In this document: positions 22,742-35,129 of the stretch, in pieces
Numbering within the stretch: the stretch's first letter is position 1
Layout of the letters: the number at the start of each line of letters is the position of its first letter
NCBI RefSeq assembly: GCF_051014685.1
Contig: NW_027479550.1
Coordinates: 1-64,000 of the forward strand
Length of the DNA stretch: 64,000 nucleotides
From: Ptiloglossa arizonensis
Taxonomy: Eukaryota > Arthropoda > Insecta > Hymenoptera > Colletidae
Direction: 5' to 3'
Notes under the pieces: generated by a model
Told to the model about the DNA's origin: nothing
The model's input: only the letters and a program-made list of their open reading frames with translations
Database searches by the model: none
Position numbers and translations under genes: made by a program

Positions 22742-24746
22742 GGCCTAGGGAAAAAATACACATACCGTTGTAATCGGGCGAGTTTCTACTTTCAGATGCA
22801 ATAGGAATTTTTGGGTTTGGTCAATCCATTCGCGAGATATGGGAGTTTGAAGACAAGAAATGGTTGAGAAGGCAAAAAATTTTTCGCAATTCTGCTGCTC
22901 CAAACGCTTAACCAGAATGGCCTAGGGAAAAAATACACATACCGTTATAATCGGGCGAGTTTCTACTTTCAGATACAATAGGAATTTTTGGGTTAGGTCA
23001 ATGCGTTCGCGAGATATGGGAGTTTGAATCCAAAAAATGGTAGAGAAGGCAAAAAATTTTTCGCAATTCTGCTGCTCCAAACTCTTAACCAGAATAGCCT
23101 AGGGAAAAAATACACATACCGTTGTAATCGGGCGAGTTTCTACCTTCAGATGCAATAGGAATTTTTGGGTTGGGTCATTCCGTTCGCGAGATATGGGAGT
23201 TTGAAGCCAAGAAATGGTAGAGAAGGCAAAAAATTTTTCACAATTCTGCTGCTCCAAAAGCTTAACCAGAATGGCCTAGGGAAAAAATACACTTACCGTT
23301 GTAATCGGGCGAGTTTCTACTTTCAGATGCAATAGGAATATTTGGGTTAGGTCAATCCGTTCGCGAGATATGGGACTTTGAAGCCAAGAAATGGTTGAGA
23401 AGGCAAAAAATTTTTCGCAATTCTGCTGCCTCAAACGCTTAACCAGAATGACCTAGGGAAAAAATACACATACCGTTGTAATCGGGCGAGTTTCTACTTT
23501 CAGATGCAACAGGAATTTTTGGGTTATGTCAATCCGTTCGCGAGATATGGGAGTTTTAAGCTAAGAAATGGTTGAGAAGACAACAAATTTTTCGCACTTC
23601 TGCTGCTCCAAACGCTTAACCAGAATGGCCTAGGGAAAAAATACACATACCGTTATAATCGGGCGAGTTTCTACTTTCAGATGCAATAGGAATTTTTGGG
23701 TTAGGTCAATCCGTTCGCGAGATATGGGAGTTTGAAGCCAAGAAATGGTTGAGAAGGCAAAAAATTTTTCGCAATTCTGCTGCTCCAAACGCTTAACCAG
23801 AATGGCCTAGGGAAAAAATACACATACCGTTGTAACCGGGCGAGTTTCTACCTTCAGATGCAATAGGAATTTTTGGGTTAGGTCAATCCATTCGCGAGAT
23901 ATGGGAGTTTGAAGCCAAGAAATGGTAGAGAAGGCAAAAAATTTTTCACAATTCTGCTGCTCCAAAAGCTTAACCAGAATGGCCTAGGGAAAAAATACAC
24001 ATACCGTTGTAATCGGGCGAGTTTCTACTTTCAGATGCAATAGGAATTTTTGGGTTTGGTCAATCCATTCGCGAGATATGGGAGTTTGAAGCCAAGAAAT
24101 GGTTGAGAAGGCAAAAAATTTTTCGCAATTCTGCTGCTCCAAACGCTTAACCAGAATGGCCTAGGGAAAAAATACACATACCGTTATAATCGGGCGAGTT
24201 TCTACTTTCAGATACAATAGGAATTTTTGGGTTAGGTCAATGCGTTCGCGAGATATGGGAGTTTGAATCCAAAAAATGGTAGAGAAGGCAAAAAATTTTT
24301 CGCAATTCTGCTGCTCCAAACTCTTAACCAGAATGGCCTAGGGAAAAAATACACATACCGTTGTAATCGGGCGAGTTTCTACCTTCAGATGCAATAGGAA
24401 TTTTTGGGTTGGGTCATTCCGTTCGCGAGATATGGGAGTTTGAAGCCAAGAAATGGTAGAGAAGGCAAAAAATTTTTCACAATTCTGCTGCTCCAAAAGC
24501 TTAACCAGAATGGCCTAGGGAAAAAATACACTTACCGTTGTAATCGGGCGAGTTTCTACTTTCAGATGCAATAGGAATATTTGGGTTAGGTCAATCCGTT
24601 CGCGAGATATGGGACTTTGAAGCCAAGAAATGGTTGAGAAGGCAAAAAATTTTTCGCAATTCTGCTGCTCCAAACGCTTAACCAGAATGACCTAGGGAAA
24701 AAATACACATACCGTTGTAATCGGGCGAGTTTCTACTTTCAGATGC
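22742..24746 (+). repeat. Displaced duplication, offset 7 monomers (1239 bp)
   Basis: Segments 22742-23507 and 23981-24746 match at offset 1239: GGGTTTGGTCAATCCATT, GATACAATAGG, AATGCGTTCGC, TTGAATCC, ACTCTTAACC, GTTGGGTCAT (23169 and 24408), ACACTTACC, GAATGACC. The 473 bp between them are other monomers, so it is not a simple tandem. Differences: GAAGACAAG, GAATAGCC and GCTGCCTC occur only in the first copy. Confidence 0.82.
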
Positions 24747-26617
24747 AATAGGAATTTTTGGGTTAGTTCAATCCGTTCGCGAGATATGGGACTTTGAAGC
24801 CAAGAAATGGTTGAGAAGACAACAAATTTTTCGCACTTCTGCTGCTCCAAACGCTTAACCAGAATGGCCTAGGGAAAAAATACACATACCGTTATAATCG
24901 GGCGAGTTTCTACTTTCAGATGCAATAGGAATTTTTGGGTTAGGTCAATCCGTTCGCGAGATATGGGAGTTTGAAGCCAAGAAATGGTTGAGAAGGCAAA
25001 AAATTTTTCGCAATTCTGCTGCTCCAAACGCTTAACCAGAATGGCCTAGGGAAAAACTACACATACCGTTGTAATCGGGCGAGTTTCTACCTTCAGATGC
25101 AATAGGAATTTTTGGGTTAGGTCAATCCGTTCGCGAGATATGGGAGTTTGAAGCCAAGAAATGGTAGAGAAGGCAAAAAATTTTTCACAATTCTGCTGCT
25201 CCAAAAGCTTAACCAGAATGGCCTAGGGAAAAAATACACTTACCGTTGTAATCGGGCGAGTTTCTACTTTCAGATGTAATAGGAATTTTTGGGTTAGGTC
25301 AATCCGTTCGCGAGATATGGGACTTTGAAGCCAAGAAATGGTTGAGAAGGCAAAAAATTTTTCGCAATTCTGCTGCTCCAAACGCTTAACCAGAATGACC
25401 TAGGGAAGAAATACACATACCGTTGTAATCGGGCGAGTTTCTACTTTCAGATGCAATTGGAATTTTTGGGTTAGGTCAATCCGTTCGCGAGATATGGGAC
25501 TTTGAAGCCAAGAAATGGTAGAGAAGGAAAAAAATTTTTCACAATTCTGCTGCTCCAAACGCTTAACCAGAATGGCCTAGGGAAAAAATAGAAAAACCGT
25601 TGTAATCGGGCGAGTTTCTACTTTCAGATGCAACAGGAATTTTTGGGTTAGTTCAATCCGTTCGCGAGATATGGGACTTTGAAGCCAAGAAATGGTTGAG
25701 AAGACAACAAATTTTTCGCACTTCTGCTGCTCCAAACGCTTAACCAGAATGGCCTAGGGAAAAAATACACATACCGTTATAATCGGGCGAGTTTCTACTT
25801 TCAGATGCAATAGGAATTTTTGGGTTAGGTCAATCCGTTCGCGAGATATGGGAGTTTGAAGCCAAGAAATGGTTGAGAAGGCAAAAAAATTTTTCACAAT
25901 TCTGCTGCTCCAAACGCTTAACCAGAATGGCCTAGGGAAAAAATAGAAAAACCGTTGTAATCGGGCGAGTTTCTACTTTCAGATGCAACAGGAATTTTTG
26001 GGTTAGGTCAATCCGTTCGCGAGATATGGGAGTTTGAAGCTAAGAAATGGTTGAGAAGACAACAAATTTTTCGCACTTCTGCTGCTCCAAACGCTTAACC
26101 AGAATGGCCTAGGGAAAAAATACACACACCGTTATAATCGGGCGAGTTTCTACTTTCAGATGCAATAGGAATTTTTGGGTTAGGTCAATCCGTTCGCGAG
26201 ATATGGGAGTTTGAAGCCAAAAAATGGTAGAGAAGGCAAAAAATTTTTCGCAATTCTGCTGCTCCAAACGCTTAACCAGAATGGCCTAGGGAAAAAATAC
26301 ACATACCGTTGTAATCGGGCGAGTTTCTACCTTCAGATGCAATAGGAATTTTTGGGTTAGGTCAATCCGTTCGCGAGATATGGGAGTTTGAAGCCAAGAA
26401 ATGGTAGAGAAGGCAAAAAATTTTTCACAATTCTGCTGCTCCAAACGCTTAACCAGAATGGCCTAGGGAAAAAATAGAAAAACCGTTGTAATCGGGCGAG
26501 TTTCTACTTTCAGATGCAATAGGAATTTTTGGGTTAGGTCAATCCGTTCGCGAGATATGGGAGTTTGAAGCTAAGAAATGGTTGAGAAGACAACAAATTT
26601 TCGCACTTCTGCTGCTC
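24747..26617 (+). repeat. Mixed monomers; first half matches 45.8-46.5 kb
   Basis: From about 23980 to 25490 the order and private markers match 45050-46560 (GAAAAACTAC at 25051 and 46121, GATGTAATAGG near 25274 and 46344, GCAATTGG near 25455 and 46525). The rest is B, C, A, B. There is one extra A near 25887 and one missing T near 26600. Confidence 0.75.
25929..26105 (+). repeat. Representative type B monomer
   Basis: The most distinct type. Diagnostic bases are TAGAAAAACC in place of TACACATACC, CTACTTTCAG, CAACAGG, GCTAAGAAATGGTTGAG, AAGACAACAAATTTTTCGCAC and CACTTCTG. It differs from type A at about 11 of 177 positions (about 6%). Type B is usually followed by type C. Sub-variants carry GAAAAAGTAG, GGAAGAAATAG or, at four places near 47891, 53731, 53907 and 59746, a one-base-shorter A run. 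Confidence 0.88.
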
Positions 26618-27697
26618 CAAACGCTTAACCAGAATGGCATAGGGAAAAAATACACATACCGTTATAATCGGGCGAGTTTCTACTTTCAGATGCAATAGGA
26701 ACTTTTGGGTTAGGTCAATCCGTTCGCGAGATATGGGAGTTTGAAGCCAAGAAATGGTTGAGAAGGCAAAAAATTTTTCGCAATTCTGCTGCTCCAAACG
26801 CTTAACCAGAATGGCCTAGGGAAAAAATACACATACCGTTATAATCGGGCGAGTTTCTGCTTTCAGATGCAATAGGAATTTTTGGGTTAGGTCAATCCGT
26901 TCGCGAGATATGGGAGTTTGAAGCCAAAAAATGGTAGAGAAGGCAAAAAATTTTTCGCAATTCTGCTGCTCCAAACGCTTAACCAGAATGGCCTAAGGAA
27001 AAAATACACATACCGTTGTAATCGGGCGAGTATCTACTTTCAGATGCAACAGGAATTTTTGGGTTAGGTCAATCCGTTCGCGAGATATGAGAGTTTGAAG
27101 CTAAGAAATGGTTGAGAAGACAACCAATTTTTCGCACTTCTGCTGCTGCAAACGCTTAACCAGAATGGCCTAGGGGAAAAATACACATACCGTTACAATC
27201 GGGCGAGTTTCTACTTTCAGATGCAAGAGGAATTTTTGGGTTAGGTCAATCCGTTCGCGAGATATGGGAGTTTGAAACCAAGAAATGGTTGAGAAGGCAA
27301 AAAATTTTTCGCAATTCTGCTGCCCCAAACGCTTAACCAGAATGGCCTAGGGAAAAAATACACATATCGTTGTAATCGGGCGAGGTTCTACCATCAGATG
27401 CAATAGGAATATTTGGGTTAGGTCAATCCTTTCGCGAGATATGGGAGTTTGAAGCCAAGAAATGGTAGAGAAGGCAAAAAATTTTTCACAATTCTGCTGC
27501 TCCAAAAGCTTAACCAGAATGGCCTAGGGAAAAAATACACATATCGTTGTAATCGGGCGAGTTTCTACTTTCAGATGCAATAGGAATTTTTGGGTTAGGT
27601 CAATCCGTTCGCGAGATATGGGACTTTGAAGCCAAGAAATGGTTGAGAAGGCAAAAAATTTTTCGCAATTCTGCTGCTCCAAACGCTTAACCAGAAT

Positions 27698-27874
27698 GGC
27701 CTAGGGAAAAATTACACATACCGTTGTAATCGGGCGAGTTTCTACTTTCAGATGCAATAGGAATTTTTGGGTTAGGTCAATCCGTTCGCGAGATATGGGA
27801 GTTTGAAGCTAAGAAATGGTTGAGAAGACAACAAATTTTTCGCACTTCTGCTGCTCCAAACGCTTAACCAGAAT
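27698..27874 (+). repeat. Representative type D monomer
   Basis: Marked by GGGAAAAATTACACATACC (T in place of an A in the A run), then TTGTAATCGGG, CTACTTTCAG and CAATAGG. Some D copies (near 4390, 5806, 15711, 37305, 42795) read CTACTTTGAG and TTAGTTC or TTAATTC. The right half can be B-like, as here (GCTAAG, AAGACAACAAA), or A/C-like, so D looks like a left-half variant combined with different right halves. That mosaicism would be expected from unequal crossing-over or gene conversion. Confidence 0.75.
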
Positions 27875-28957
27875 GGCCTAGGGAAAAAATAGAAAAACCG
27901 TTGTAATCGGGCGAGTTTCTACTTTCAGATGCAACAGGAATTTTTGGGTTAGGTCAATCCGTTCGCGAGATATGGGAGTTTGAAGCTAAGAAATGGTAGA
28001 GAAGGCAAAAAATTTTTCGCAATTCTGCTGCTCCAAACTCTTAACCAGAATGGCCTAGGGAAAAAATACACATACCGTTGTAATCGGGCGAGATTCTACC
28101 TTCAGATGCAATAGGAATTTTTGGGTTGGGTCATTCCGTTCGCGAGATATGGGAGTTTGAAGCCAAGAAATGGTAGAGAAGGCAAAAAATTTTTCACAAT
28201 TCTGCTGCTCCAAACGCTTAACCAGAATGGCCTAGGGAAGAAATACACATACCGTTGTAATCGGGCGAGTTTCTACTTTCAGATACAATAGGAATATTTG
28301 GGTTAGGTCAATCCGTTCGCGAGATATGGGACTTTGAAGCCAAGAAATGGTTGAGAAGGCAAAAAATTTTTCGCAATTCTGCTGCTCCAAACGCTTAACC
28401 AGAATGACCTAGGGAAAAAATACACATACCGTTGTAATCGGGCGAGTTTCTACTTTCAGATGCAATAGGAATTTTTGGGTTAGTTCAATCCGTTCGCGAG
28501 ATATGGGACTTTGAAGCCAAGAAATGGTTGAGAAGACAACAAATTTTTCGCACTTCTGCTGCTCCAAACGCTTAACCAGAATGGCCTAGGGAAAAAATAC
28601 ACATACCGTTGTAATCGGGCGAGTTTCTACCTTCAGATGCAATAGGAATTTTTGGGTTAGGTCAATCCGTTCGCGAGATATGGGAGTTTGAAGCCAAGAA
28701 ATGGTAGAGAAGGCAAAAAATTTTTCACAATTCTGCAGCTCCAAACTCTTAACCAGAATGGCCTAGGGAAAAAATACACATACCGTTGTAATCGGGCGAG
28801 TTTCTACTTTCAGATGCAATAGGAATTTTTGGGTTAGGTCAATCCGTTCGCGAGATATGGGAGTTTGAAGCCAAGAAATGGTAGAGAAGGCAAAAAATTT
28901 TTCACAATTCTGCTGCTCCAAAAGCTTAACCAGAATGGCCTAGGGAAAAAATACACA

Positions 28958-28974
28958 TACCTTTGTAATCGGGC
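28958..28974 (+). other. Box-like motif lacking the CG (CCTTTG form)
   Basis: TACCTTTGTAATCGGGC: the essential C4-G5 dinucleotide is changed to CT. I see seven such copies, starting at 28958, 33560, 34799, 46665, 50558, 56574 and 62236, in monomers that follow a HindIII-containing (CCAAAAGCTT) monomer end. Their common position in the super-unit says they descend from one mutation spread by duplication. Confidence 0.6.
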
Positions 28975-31900
28975 GAGTTTCTACTTTCAGATGCAATAGG
29001 AATTTTTGGGTTAGGTCAATCCGTTCGCGAGATATGGGAGTTTGAAGCCAAGAAATGGTAGAGAAGGCAAAAAATTTTTCACAATTCTGCTGCTCCAAAC
29101 GCTTAACCAGAATGGCCTAGGGAAGAAATAGAAAAACCGTTGTAATCGGGCGAGTTTCTACTTTCAGATGCAACAGGGATTTTTGGGTTAGGTCAATCCG
29201 TTCGCGAGATATGGGCGTTTGAAGCTAAGAAATGGTTGAGGAGACAACAAATTTTTCGCACTTCTGCTGCTCCAAACGCTTAACCAGAATGGCCTAGGGA
29301 AAAAATACACATACCGTTATAATCGGGCGAGTTTCTACTTTCAGATGCAATAGGAATTTTTGGGTTAGGTCAATCCGTTCGCGAGATATGGGAGTTTGAA
29401 GCCAAAAAATGGTAGAGAAGGCAAAAAATTTTTCGCAATTCTGCTGCTCCAAACGCTTAACCAGAATGGCCTAGGGAAGAAATACACATACCGTTGTAAT
29501 CGGGCGAGTTTCTACCTTCAGATGCAATAGGAATTTTTGGGTTAGGTCAATCCGTTCGCGAGATATGGGAGTTTGAAGCCAAGAAATGGTAGAGAAGGCA
29601 AAAAATTCTTCACAATTCTGCTGCTCCAAACGCTTAACCAGAATGGCCTAGGGAAAAAATACACATATCGTTGTAATCGGGCGAGTTTCTACCATCAGAA
29701 GCAATAGGAATATTTGGGTTAGGTCAATCCTTTCGCGAGATATGGGAGTTTGAAGCCAAGAAATGGTAGAGAAGGCAAAAAATTTTTCGCAATTCTGCTG
29801 CTCCAAACGCTTAACCAGAATGGCCTAGGGGAAAAATACACATATCGTTGTAATCGGGCGAGTTTCTACCATCAGATGCAATAGGAATATTTGGGTTAGG
29901 TCAATCCTTTCGCGAGATATGGGAGTTTGAAGCCAAGAAATGGTAGAGAAGGCAAAAAATTTTTGACATTTCTGCTGCTCCAAAAGCTTAACCAGAATGG
30001 CCTAGGGAAAAAATACACATACCGTTGTAATCCGGCGAGTTTCTACTTTCAAATGCAATAGGAATTTTTGGGTTAGGTCAATCCGTTCGCGAGATATGGG
30101 ACTTTGAAGCCAAGAAATGGTTGAGAAGGCAAAAAATTTTTCGCAATTCTGCTGCTCCAAACGCTTAACCAGAATGGCCTAGGGAAAAATTACACATACC
30201 GTTGTAATCGGGCGAGTTTCTACTTTCAGATGCAATAGGAATTTTTGGGTTAGGTCAATCCGTTCGCGAGATATGGGAGTTTGAAGCCAAGAAATGGTAG
30301 AGAAGGCAAAAAATTTTTCACAATTCTGCTGCTCCAAACGCTTAACCAGAATGGCCTAGGGAAAAAGTAGAAAAACCGTTGTAATCGGGCGAGTTTCTAC
30401 TTTCAGATGCAACACGAATTTTTGGGTTAGGTCAATCCGTTCGCGAGATATGGGAGTTTGAAGCTAAGAAATGGTTGAGCAGACTACAAATTTTTCGCAC
30501 TTCTGCTGCTCCAAACGCTTAACCAGAATGGCATAGGGAAAAAATACACATACCGTTATAATCGGGCGAGGTTCTACTTTCAGATGCAATAGGAATTTTT
30601 GGGTTAGGTCAATCCTTTCGCGAGATATGGGAGTTTGAAGCCAAAAAATGCTAGAGAAGGCAAAAAATTTTTCGCAATTCTGCTGCTCCAAACGCTTAAC
30701 CAGAATGGCCTAGGGAAAAAATACACATACCGTTGTAATCGGGCGAGTTTCTACCTTCAGATGCAATAGGAATTTTTGGGTTAGGTCAATCCGTTCGCGA
30801 GATATGGGAGTTTGAAGCCAAGAAATGGTTGAGAAGGCAAAAAATTTTTCGCAATTCTGCTGCTCCAAACGCTTAACCGGAATGGCCTAGGGAAAAAATA
30901 CACATATCGTTGTAATCGGGCGAGTTTCTACCTTCAGATGCAATAGGAATTTTTGGGTTAGGTCAATCCGTTCGCGAGATATGGGAGTTTGAAGCCAAGA
31001 AATGGTAGAGAAGGCAAAAAATTTTTCACAATTCTGCTGCTCCAAAAGCTTAACAAGAATGGCCTAGGGAAAAAATATACATACCGTTATAATCGGGCGA
31101 GTTTCTACTTTCAGATGCAATAGGAATTTTTGGGTTAGGTCAATCCGTTCGCGAGATATGGGAGTTTGAAGCCAAAAAATGGTAGAGAAAGCAAAAAATT
31201 TTTCGCAATTCTGCTGCTCCAAACGCTTAACCAGAATGGCCTAGGTAAAAAATACACATACCGTTGTAATCGGGCGAGTTTCTACCTTCAGATGCAATAG
31301 GAATTTTTGGGTTAGGTCAATCCGTTCGCGAGATATGGGAGTTTGAAGCCAAGAAATGGTAGAGAAGGCAAAAAATTTTTCACAATTCTGCTGCTCCAAA
31401 CGCTTAACCAGATTGGCCTAGGGAAAAAATAGAAAAACCGTTGTAATCGGGCGAGTTTCTACTTTCAGATGCAATTGGAATTTTTGGGTTAGGTCAATCC
31501 GTTCGCGAGATATGGGAGTTTGAAGCTAAGAAATGGTTGAGAAGACAACAAATTTTTCGCACTTCTGCTGCTCCAAACGCTTAACCAGAATGGCCTAGGG
31601 AAAAAATACACACACCGTTATAATCGGGCGAGTTTCTACTTTCAGATGCAATAGGAATTTTTGGGTTAGGTCAATCCGTTCGCGAGATATGGGAGTTTGA
31701 AGCCAAAAAATGGTAGAGAAGGCAAAAAATTTTTCGCAATTCTGCTGCTCCAAACGCTTAACCAGAATGGCCTAGGGAAAAAATACACATACCGTTGTAA
31801 TCGGGCGAGTTTCTACCTTCAGATGCAATAGGAATTTTTGGGTTGGGTCAATCCGTTCGCGAGATATGGGAGTTTGAAGCCAAGAAATGGTAGAGAAGGC

Positions 31901-32764
31901 AAAAAATTTTTCACAATTCTGCTGCTCCAAACGCTTAACCAGAACGGCATAGGGAAAAAATACACATACCGTTATAATCGGGCGAGTTTCTACTTTCAGA
32001 TGCAATAGGAATTTTTGGGTTAGGTCAATCCGTTCGCGAGATATGGGAGTTTGAAGCCAAGAAATGGTTGAGAAGGCAAAAAATTTTTCGCAATTCTGCT
32101 GCTCCAAACGCTTAACCAGAATGGCCTAGGGAAAAAATACACATACCGTTATAATCGGGCGAGTTTCTACTTTCAGATGCAATAGGAATTTTTGGGTTAG
32201 GTCAATCCGTTCGCGAGATATGGGAGTTTGAAACCAAAAAATGGTAGAGAAGGCAAAAAATTTTTCGCAATTCTGCTGCTCCAAACGCTTAACCAGAATG
32301 GCCTAAGGAAAAAATACACATACCGTTGTAATCGGGCGAGTATCTACTTTGAGATGCAACAGGAATTTTTGGGTTAGGTCAATCCGTTCGCGAGATATGA
32401 GAGTTTGAAGCTAAGAAATGGTTGAGAAGACAACCAATTTTTCGCACTTCTGCTGCTCCAAACGCTTAACCAGAATGGCCTAGGGAAAAAATACACATAC
32501 CGTTACAATCGGGCGAGTTTCTACTTTCAGATGGAAGAGGAATTTTTGGGTTAGGTCAATCCGTTCGCGAGATATGGGAGTTTGAAACCAAGAAATGGTT
32601 GAGAAGGCAAAAAATTTTTCGCAATTCTGCTGCTCCAAACGCTTAACCAGAATGGCCTAGGGAAAAAATACACATATCGTTGTAATCGGGCGAGTTTCTA
32701 CCATCAGATGCAATAGGAATATTTGGGTTAGGTCAATCCTTTCGCGAGATATGGGAGTTTGAAG

Positions 32765-34957
32765 CTAAGAAATGGTAGAGAAGGAAAAAAATTTTTCACA
32801 ATTCTGCTGCTCCAAAAGCTTAACCAGAATGGCCTAGGGAAAAAATACACTTACCGTTGTAATCGGGCGAGTTTCTACTTTCAAATGCAATAGGAATATT
32901 TGGGTTAGGTCAATCCGTTCGCGAGATATGGTACTTTGAAGCCAAGAAATGGTTGAGAAGGCAAAAAATTTTTCGCAATTCTGCTGCTCCAAACGCTTAA
33001 CCAGAATGACCTAGGGAAAAAATACACATATCGTTGTAATCGGGCGAGTTTCTACTTTCAGATGCAATAGGAATTTTTGGGTTAGTTCAATCCGTTCGCG
33101 AGATATGGGACTTTGAAGCCAAGAAATGGTTGAGAAGACAACAAATTTTTCGCACTTCTGCTGCTCCAAACGCTTAACCAGAATGGCCTAGGGAAAAAAT
33201 ACACATACCGTTGTAATCGGGCGAGTTTCTACCTTCAGATGCAATAGGAATTTTTGGGTTAGGTCAATCCGTTCGCGAGATATGGGAGTTTGAAGCCAAG
33301 AAATGGTAGAGGAGGCAAAAAATTTTTCACAATTCTGCAGCTCCAAACGCTTAACCAGAATGGCCTAGGGAAAAAATACACATACCGTTGTAATCGGGCG
33401 AGTTTCTACTTTCAGATGCAATAGGAATTTTTGGGTTAGGTCAATCCGTTCGCGAGATATGGGAGTTTGAAGCCAAGAAATGGTAGAGAAGGCAAAAAAT
33501 TTTTCACAATTCTGCTGCTCCAAAAGCTTAACCAGAATGGCCTAGGGAAAAAATACACATACCTTTGTAATCGGGCGAGTTTCTACTTTCAGATGCAATA
33601 GGAATTTTTGGGTTAGGTCAATCCGTTCGCGAGATATGGGAGTTTGAAGCCAAGAAATGGTAGAGAAGGCAAAAAATTTTTCACAATTCTGCTGCTCCAA
33701 ACGCTTAACCAGAATGGCCTAGGGAAAAATTACACATACCGTTGTAATCGGGCGAGTTTCTACTTTCAGATGCAATAGGAATTTTTGGGTTAGGTCAATC
33801 CGTTCGCGAGATATGGGAGTTTGAAGCTAAGAAATGGTTGAGAAGACAACAAATTTTTCGCACTTCTGCTGCTCCAAACGCTTAACCAGAATGGCCTAGG
33901 GAAAAAATAGAAAAACCGTTGTAATCGGGCGAGTTTCTACTTTCAGATGCAACAGGAATTTTTGGGTTAGGTCAATCCGTTCGCGAGATATGGGAGTTTG
34001 AAGCTAAGAAATGGTAGAGAAGGAAAAAAATTTTTCACAATTCTGCTGCTCCAAAAGCTTAACCAGAATGGCCTAGGGAAAAAATACACTTACCGTTGTA
34101 ATCGGGCGAGTTTCTACTTTCAAATGCAATAGGAATATTTGGGTTAGGTCAATCCGTTCGCGAGATATGGTACTTTGAAGCCAAGAAATGGTTGAGAACG
34201 CAAAAAATTTTTCGCAATTCTGCTGCTCCAAACGCTTAACCAGAATGACCTAGGGAAAAAATACACATATCGTTGTAATCGGGCGAGTTTCTACTTTCAG
34301 ATGCAATAGGAATTTTTGGGTTAGTTCAATCCGTTCGCGAGATATGGGACTTTGAAGCCAAGAAATGGTTGAGAAGACAACAAATTTTTCGCACTTCTGC
34401 TGCTCCAAACGCTTAACCAGAATGGCCTAGGGAAAAAATACACATACCGTTGTAATCGGGCGAGTTTCTACCTTCAGATGCAATAGGAATTTTTGGGTTA
34501 GGTCAATCCGTTCGCGAGATATGGGAGTTTGAAGCCAAGAAATGGTAGAGGAGGCAAAAAATTTTTCACAATTCTGCAGCTCCAAACGCTTAACCAGAAT
34601 GGCCTAGGGAAAAAATACACATACCGTTGTAATCGGGCGAGTTTCTACTTTCAGATGCAATAGGAATTTTTGGGTTAGGTCAATCCGTTCGCGAGATATG
34701 GGAGTTTGAAGCCAAGAAATGGTAGAGAAGGCAAAAAATTTTTCACAATTCTGCTGCTCCAAAAGCTTAACCAGAATGGCCTAGGGAAAAAATACACATA
34801 CCTTTGTAATCGGGCGAGTTTCTACTTTCAGATGCAATAGGAATTTTTGGGTTAGGTCAATCCGTTCGCGAGATATGGGAGTTTGAAGCCAAGAAATGGT
34901 AGAGAAGGCAAAAAATTTTTCACAATTCTGCTGCTCCAAACGCTTAACCAGAATGGC
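32765..34957 (+). repeat. 7-mer tandem duplication (1239 bp)
   Basis: Copy 1 is about 32765-34003 and copy 2 about 34004-34957, offset 1239: AAGGAAAAAAATTT, CAAATGCAATAGG, GGTACTTTGAAG (32930 and 34169), GAATGACC, TAGAGGAGGC, CTGCAG (33335 and 34574), CCTTTG (33562 and 34801). The only difference noticed is GAGAACGC near 34195 against GAGAAGGC. The copies part near 33721/34960, where the first goes to D and the second to a B with GGAAGAAATAG. Confidence 0.85.
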
Positions 34958-35129
34958 CTAGGGAAGAAATAGAAAAACCGTTGTAATCGGGCAAGTTTCT
35001 ACTTTCAGATGCAACAGGAATTTTTGGGTTAGGTCAATCCGTTCGCGAGATATGGGAGTTTGAAGCTAAGAAATGGTTGAGAAGACAACAAATTTTTCGC
35101 ACTTCTGCTGCTCCAAACGCTTAACCAGA

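Larger units (their letters stand above)
26618..32840 (+). repeat. First copy of the roughly 33-mer super-unit family, with flanking 30-mer match
   Basis: About 26618-27530 matches 31928-32840 at offset 5310 (30 monomers): GGCATAGGG, GCCTAAGGAA (26991 and 32301), GAGTATCTAC, ATATGAGAG, CAACCAATT, CAAGAGG or GAAGAGG, CTACCATCAG, TCCTTTCGCG. In between, about 28260-30150 matches 34100-35980 at offset 5841 (33 monomers). About 28300-31400 has the same order of rare variants as 50000-53000 (CTGCAG, CCTTTG, GGAAGAAATAG, CATTTCTG, GAAAAAGTAG, TTGAGCAGAC, ATATACATACC), so this is a relative of the 48-64 kb super-unit. Confidence 0.75.
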
